The position numbers were made by a program, and so were the translations under genes. From NCBI RefSeq assembly GCF_943734655.1, contig NC_071353.1, forward strand, positions 20,000,501 to 20,064,500: DNA of 64,000 nucleotides, read 5' to 3'. The number at the start of each line of letters is the position of its first letter. Position 1 is the first letter of the stretch. The notes under the pieces were generated by a model, which saw only the letters and a list, made by a program, of their open reading frames with translations, did no database searches and was not told where the DNA came from. The stretch is from Sabethes cyaneus (lineage: Eukaryota; Arthropoda; Insecta; Diptera; Culicidae). Positions 60,400 through 64,000 of the stretch are shown here, piece after piece.

Positions 60400-60780
60400 T
60401 TTGAGTTTTTCGGCGTCTTTTCATCGAATTGTTGTTGTCTCTCGTCTTTTCTTCATTGTCTTTTCGCCTACTTATCTTCACTTCTTCGTCTTATTTTCGT
60501 CGTTTTTTCACCGTCTTATCGTATATTCGTGGTTATTCGTCATATTGTCATTACCTTTTTGGTGCCTTTTCACCGTCTTTTTCTCATTTCTTTGTTGCCA
60601 TTTCTTCGTATCTTCGGCATCTTTTTTTTCTTTTCATCAACATTCGTCATGTTTGCTGTCTTTTACTTGTCTTTGTGTCATTCTTTTGACATTTTCCATC
60701 ATATTTTAGCATCTTTTTCTCACCGTTTCGTCATCTTTTCATCACAAGGTCGTCATCTGGCTGTCTCTTTGTTGTTCTAC
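60400..60780. repeat. GTC-rich minisatellite, short array
   Basis: Forward orientation. Phe/Ser/Leu-rich frames over it are artefacts. Confidence 0.7.
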
Positions 60781-61349
60781 AGACCTAATTGTTCAGCAGT
60801 TTTTAACTATCACGTAAAACCCCAAGTAAAAATCTAGGTTTAATTACGTTCCTTTAGTAGTTTTTATGACCAATTTCATAAAACTGTGAGCTCCCCCAGA
60901 ACTTTCTGATGACCGCTACGAAACTGCCTTCTGAGACCAAGTGGCCCACTCTTCAGAAGGTTTTTATAACCTCTTTAAGAATCAGGTCATAAGCTCAAGT
61001 AGTCGTATCACGCAATAAAACCGATTAAGCTTTCACTGTTTGACAGCCACCCCTGTAATTTAATAAAGCTATTCGTTTTTCGCTCTGGTAAAAAGCTAAA
61101 TCAGTTCGCGAGCTTTATCAACTTGAAAATACGTCCGTGAGCAGAAAATTTAAAGTTTTACTGTCAGATCATTTTGATGGATTCGGTGTAAAGCGACAGT
61201 TATAAAAAAAGAATATTTTACAAATTTTGAGGTTCGCAGCTTATGCGCATTAAATTTTATCGTGCATATTGATATCACAGACAAACAGACATCACCCTCT
61301 TTTTCCATTCTTCGCACCGATCAAACCATCATTACAATTTTGGGCGTAG
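60781..61349. other. No gene recognised
   Basis: Contains CACAGACAAACAGAC at 61,276-61,290, the inverse of the end of the triplicated unit, just upstream of the repeat at 61,350. Confidence 0.4.
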
Positions 61350-61555
61350 TTGGGAATGTCTCCGTATTCGTCAAAGTGGCGCTTTTTGGCGCGAAAGTAG
61401 AGGAATGCTCCATAAAAAAATACTTGCTAGTTCGAGGGATATTTTATAATTTTGAATGTCGCTCATAGATGGTACTAGTGTTCAGGCACAATGTGTGGTA
61501 CGATAATTTTTGTTGTTTTTTCTTCCAAGTATTATGTCTGTTTGTTGAATTTTCG
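61350..61555 (+). repeat. Dispersed repeat shared with 38,755-38,965
   Basis: Same word order as the first copy. With the CACAGACAAACAGAC at 61,276 and GTCTGTTTGTTG at its end, it may be bounded by inverted termini. Confidence 0.75.
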
Positions 61556-61638
61556 TTTGCGTGCTAAAACTGAATACTAGCATATGGCAATATGGCCCCG
61601 CATAAAAAAATTATTTTGGTGTTCTAATATTCTTTGTA

Positions 61639-62118
61639 TTCTTTGGGGGGCTCCGTAGCCGCAAGGTTATCGAGTCTGCTTTGACAAGCGAGGGGTCGTG
61701 GGTTCGAATCTTAGTAGAATCAAGCCATTCGATGTCGTGACTTTAGCATGGGTTTATTCCCAGGCCCCTCCATTTACCCTTCCTTCATGCTGAATTCTAT
61801 ATTTTACCCTCTGAAGCCTCTTGACAGTGCAAATGTACTTCCTATAGTTAAGTGTATTGGTCAGAGGTACGAATGAGTCTTCGCCAGGGACGGCTATAAT
61901 ATAGGATAGTACTGGCAGCGAGGAATATGTGGGTAAAGTAGATCAAGCTTTGAAGGAAGGGTAAACTCCAATACACACAAGCACGCATAAGCATATCGCT
62001 CATTCAATAGCGATTATAGCTAAAAGAAATGCAGTGCAGGTCATACAGCAAACACCCGGGCGATATTACAATAGATCAACTAGACTGGTCGCAGTAATGA
62101 GTCCACACATGAAAAAAA
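61639..62118 (+). mobile_element. Complete tRNA-derived SINE with 13-bp target duplication
   Basis: AATATTCTTTGTA occurs at 61,626-61,638 and again at 62,119-62,131. Between them are a tRNA-like head (GCTCCGTAGCCGCAAGGTTA A box, GTGGGTTCGAATCTTAG B box), a ~400 bp body and a short A run. Different family from the SINE at 7,780. It depends on a LINE partner for movement. Confidence 0.85.
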
Positions 62119-62305
62119 AATATTCTTTGTAATAGCAGCTATAAATCTATTTGATCAAGGTGTTACCATTTTAAAAACTCTTTTAAACTAACCGATTTAT
62201 TGCGGTTTGACAAGCACCCGCAATAAGATCAATTTTGATTGGATCGCCATATTGTATTGCTGCACCACACTTATAGTAAGTTTATAAGAGACGTGGCACA
62301 GCCTA

Positions 62306-62425
62306 CTGGTTTTATCGTGGTAATTTAAGCCACCACAATAAATTATTAACAGTTTTATTATGGTTTTATAGCTGTGTGTTTGACTCGTATTCTGTTGGTA
62401 TTGCGTAATACCATAATAAAACCAG
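62306..62425. repeat. Short inverted repeat, MITE candidate
   Basis: CTGGTTTTATCGTGGTAAT and GTAATACCATAATAAAACCAG are inverted over about 120 bp. Confidence 0.55.
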
Positions 62426-62733
62426 AGGTAATGAATAATACCGTAATTAAACCTTTATAAAAGTCAAGCAAAACCTAATGGCTTTGGAATTGTTACTTGG
62501 GAAAACCATATAGAACAAGTTAGCTAAGTGTTATGAAAATTTTCTTTGAAATATTGATATTTCGCCGTAATAATTGAAAGAGAACGACAGCAAAGAAAGT
62601 CTTATAATGTTACTTAGGTCGTTTTAAATAAGTACCCGAGTAATATTAGCAAGCTTTACAAACACCTTGTTAGTCTAGTAAACCCACTGGCCTATGGAGA
62701 GAGCTGATGGATGACACGCTTCTTTTCCTATTA

Positions 62734-63735
62734 CCGTTCTGATTCAAACTTAGAACAGTCTCAAACTTCGAACACTTCAGAATAAAATGCTCGTTAGTAT
62801 CGCTAATATGATAAATTATGTTAATATTATGTTTATTGTACACCTCCGTGTTCGTTAGAATGTCCTCTATCCGGTGAGGTATGACATTGAACTGTAGGAC
62901 TCCTTGTAAGAAATCAGCAGGCGTTGGAAAAAAAGTGAGAACTCAGATTTTAGCTTCGTTCGCATACTCTACAGCGTTTCGTGCAAAAGTAGCTGTTTTT
63001 TCGTTTGCATTATTTTACCAATTTTAGAACATTTATCTTCCCACTTCGCGATTATTAGGTAAGTGCAAGATATCAATTACTAAAGCATAGTTTAAATACA
63101 ATATTTCATGCATTATTTCAAAGATATTAGATAAATGATAAGTGTTCGAATTTTTAATCATGTTTTGAGGTGTGATTCAAACTTCGAACACCCACGCATA
63201 ATATCCAGTTTTTCCGGATTTTCCTTCGGGAAAATAAATTATCTGCATTGTAAAGCTGTACAAAGCGAACTTGCTTTAGTTGTGGTACATAGAGTTTGAA
63301 AATATTAGCAATTGACTACAGAAGTACGGATTGAAAATAATTATTGTGTGAAAAATTTAAATCATTCTGTTAGGTGGATTTAAAAAGACACTGTTTAGAA
63401 AAAGGATGTAATTTCACTTATTTAGGTTGAATGACACTAAAACATTAATGCTTTTCAAAGTAATACAAGTGTTCGATGTCTGAGACTGAAATACTCGAGT
63501 TTTGAATGTCGACCATGAAAGTGTTCGAAGTTTGAATCAAAATCGAACAGCAATTTTTTAGTGTTTTTCAATGTAAATTAACATTTTATCCTCATTTTTG
63601 AAATTTTAACACGAAAATAATTAAATTGTCATGCTTTTAAACCATTTATGGGAGTAGAATAAAGATGTTTTCGTACATTTTTCTTTGAACAAAGTTTCAG
63701 CATAGCTTAAGTGTTCGAAGTTTGAATCAGAACGG
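62734..63735. mobile_element. 1.0 kb mariner-type element with repeated end motif
   Basis: Ends CCGTTCTGATTCAAACTT are inverted and TA-flanked. The motif GTGTTCGAAGTTTGAATC or its inverse occurs again at about 62,762, 63,176 and 63,521, with weaker forms near 63,151 and 63,471. No transposase frame is present. The design parallels the pogo-like element at 894-2,242. Confidence 0.8.
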
Positions 63736-64000
63736 TATCTTGTTTCTTTAATAATGTACGATTAAATTCAAATTAAAATTGCCTATAATATACTAGCATC
63801 ACCCCACTATTTTAATGATTTGAGAATTATTACAGCTGGTGTATATGAACTATCTAACATTACAGTGGCGCCGGTAATAAGCTGGTGTGAATTTATAGCA
63901 AAATTTTTGTGCTTTTACCATCTACATAGTTACAGTTTCTCATATAATTGTACCTATGTTTTATTCAAAATTGAGTCCAAAATCTTACTATTCTTTGTGT

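Overview
This looks like nuclear DNA of a dipteran insect, most likely a mosquito. Very little of it is coding. One plausible host exon with a canonical splice donor sits in a long stretch of intron-like DNA packed with short palindromic DNA elements, tRNA-derived SINEs, non-LTR retrotransposons, degenerate minisatellites and long (CA)n tracts. The mosquito reading is an inference from the mix of families (LOA/Lian-like and R1-clade retrotransposons, RTE fossils, Feilai-type SINEs, mariner/pogo and TTAA elements). No species call is made.

Layout. 1-3,800: a fossil LINE reverse transcriptase on the minus strand, split by a 1.35 kb pogo-like DNA transposon and abutted by a truncated TTAA foldback element, then a weak RTE-like tail. 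4,100-5,531: GC-rich putative promoter/5'UTR, a first coding exon (5,332-5,525) and a GTAAGT donor; the downstream DNA is probably its first intron, but no acceptor can be identified. 7,280-11,940: a 12-bp minisatellite, a 2 kb pyrimidine tract with a SINE in it, foldback elements and mariner debris. 13,380-13,580: a TATA box and a tiny possible alternative first exon. 14,550-22,250: two 404-bp mariner-type MITEs in opposite orientation, a decayed 3.9 kb LOA-like retrotransposon whose 5' end is part of an inverted duplication, and more MITEs.

25,300-29,970: a long array of a GTC-rich 12-bp minisatellite interrupted by two MITEs, then an RTE fossil carrying a MITE. 32,200-42,400: a tRNA-like SINE end, a fossil RT, a second LINE (minus strand), RTE and mariner remnants. 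42,800-47,400: a second locus with 12-bp minisatellite, TTAA foldback and pyrimidine tract, then a SINE and a three-times repeated ~290 bp unit. 51,400-58,900: the most layered region. A minisatellite array is split by a dispersed repeat that contains (CA)n, and that (CA)n in turn holds an R1-clade retrotransposon with a 912-codon open frame. 59,100-63,740: further MITEs, a complete SINE with a 13-bp target duplication, and a 1.0 kb mariner-type element.

How the parts relate: almost everything is selfish DNA that has landed in other selfish DNA, and the nesting gives relative insertion ages. The R1-like element is the only element with a long undamaged reading frame, and it sits in an (AC)n target as known Waldo/Mino-type R1 elements do. 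The long reading frames seen in the pyrimidine and GTC-rich arrays are products of repeat composition, not genes.
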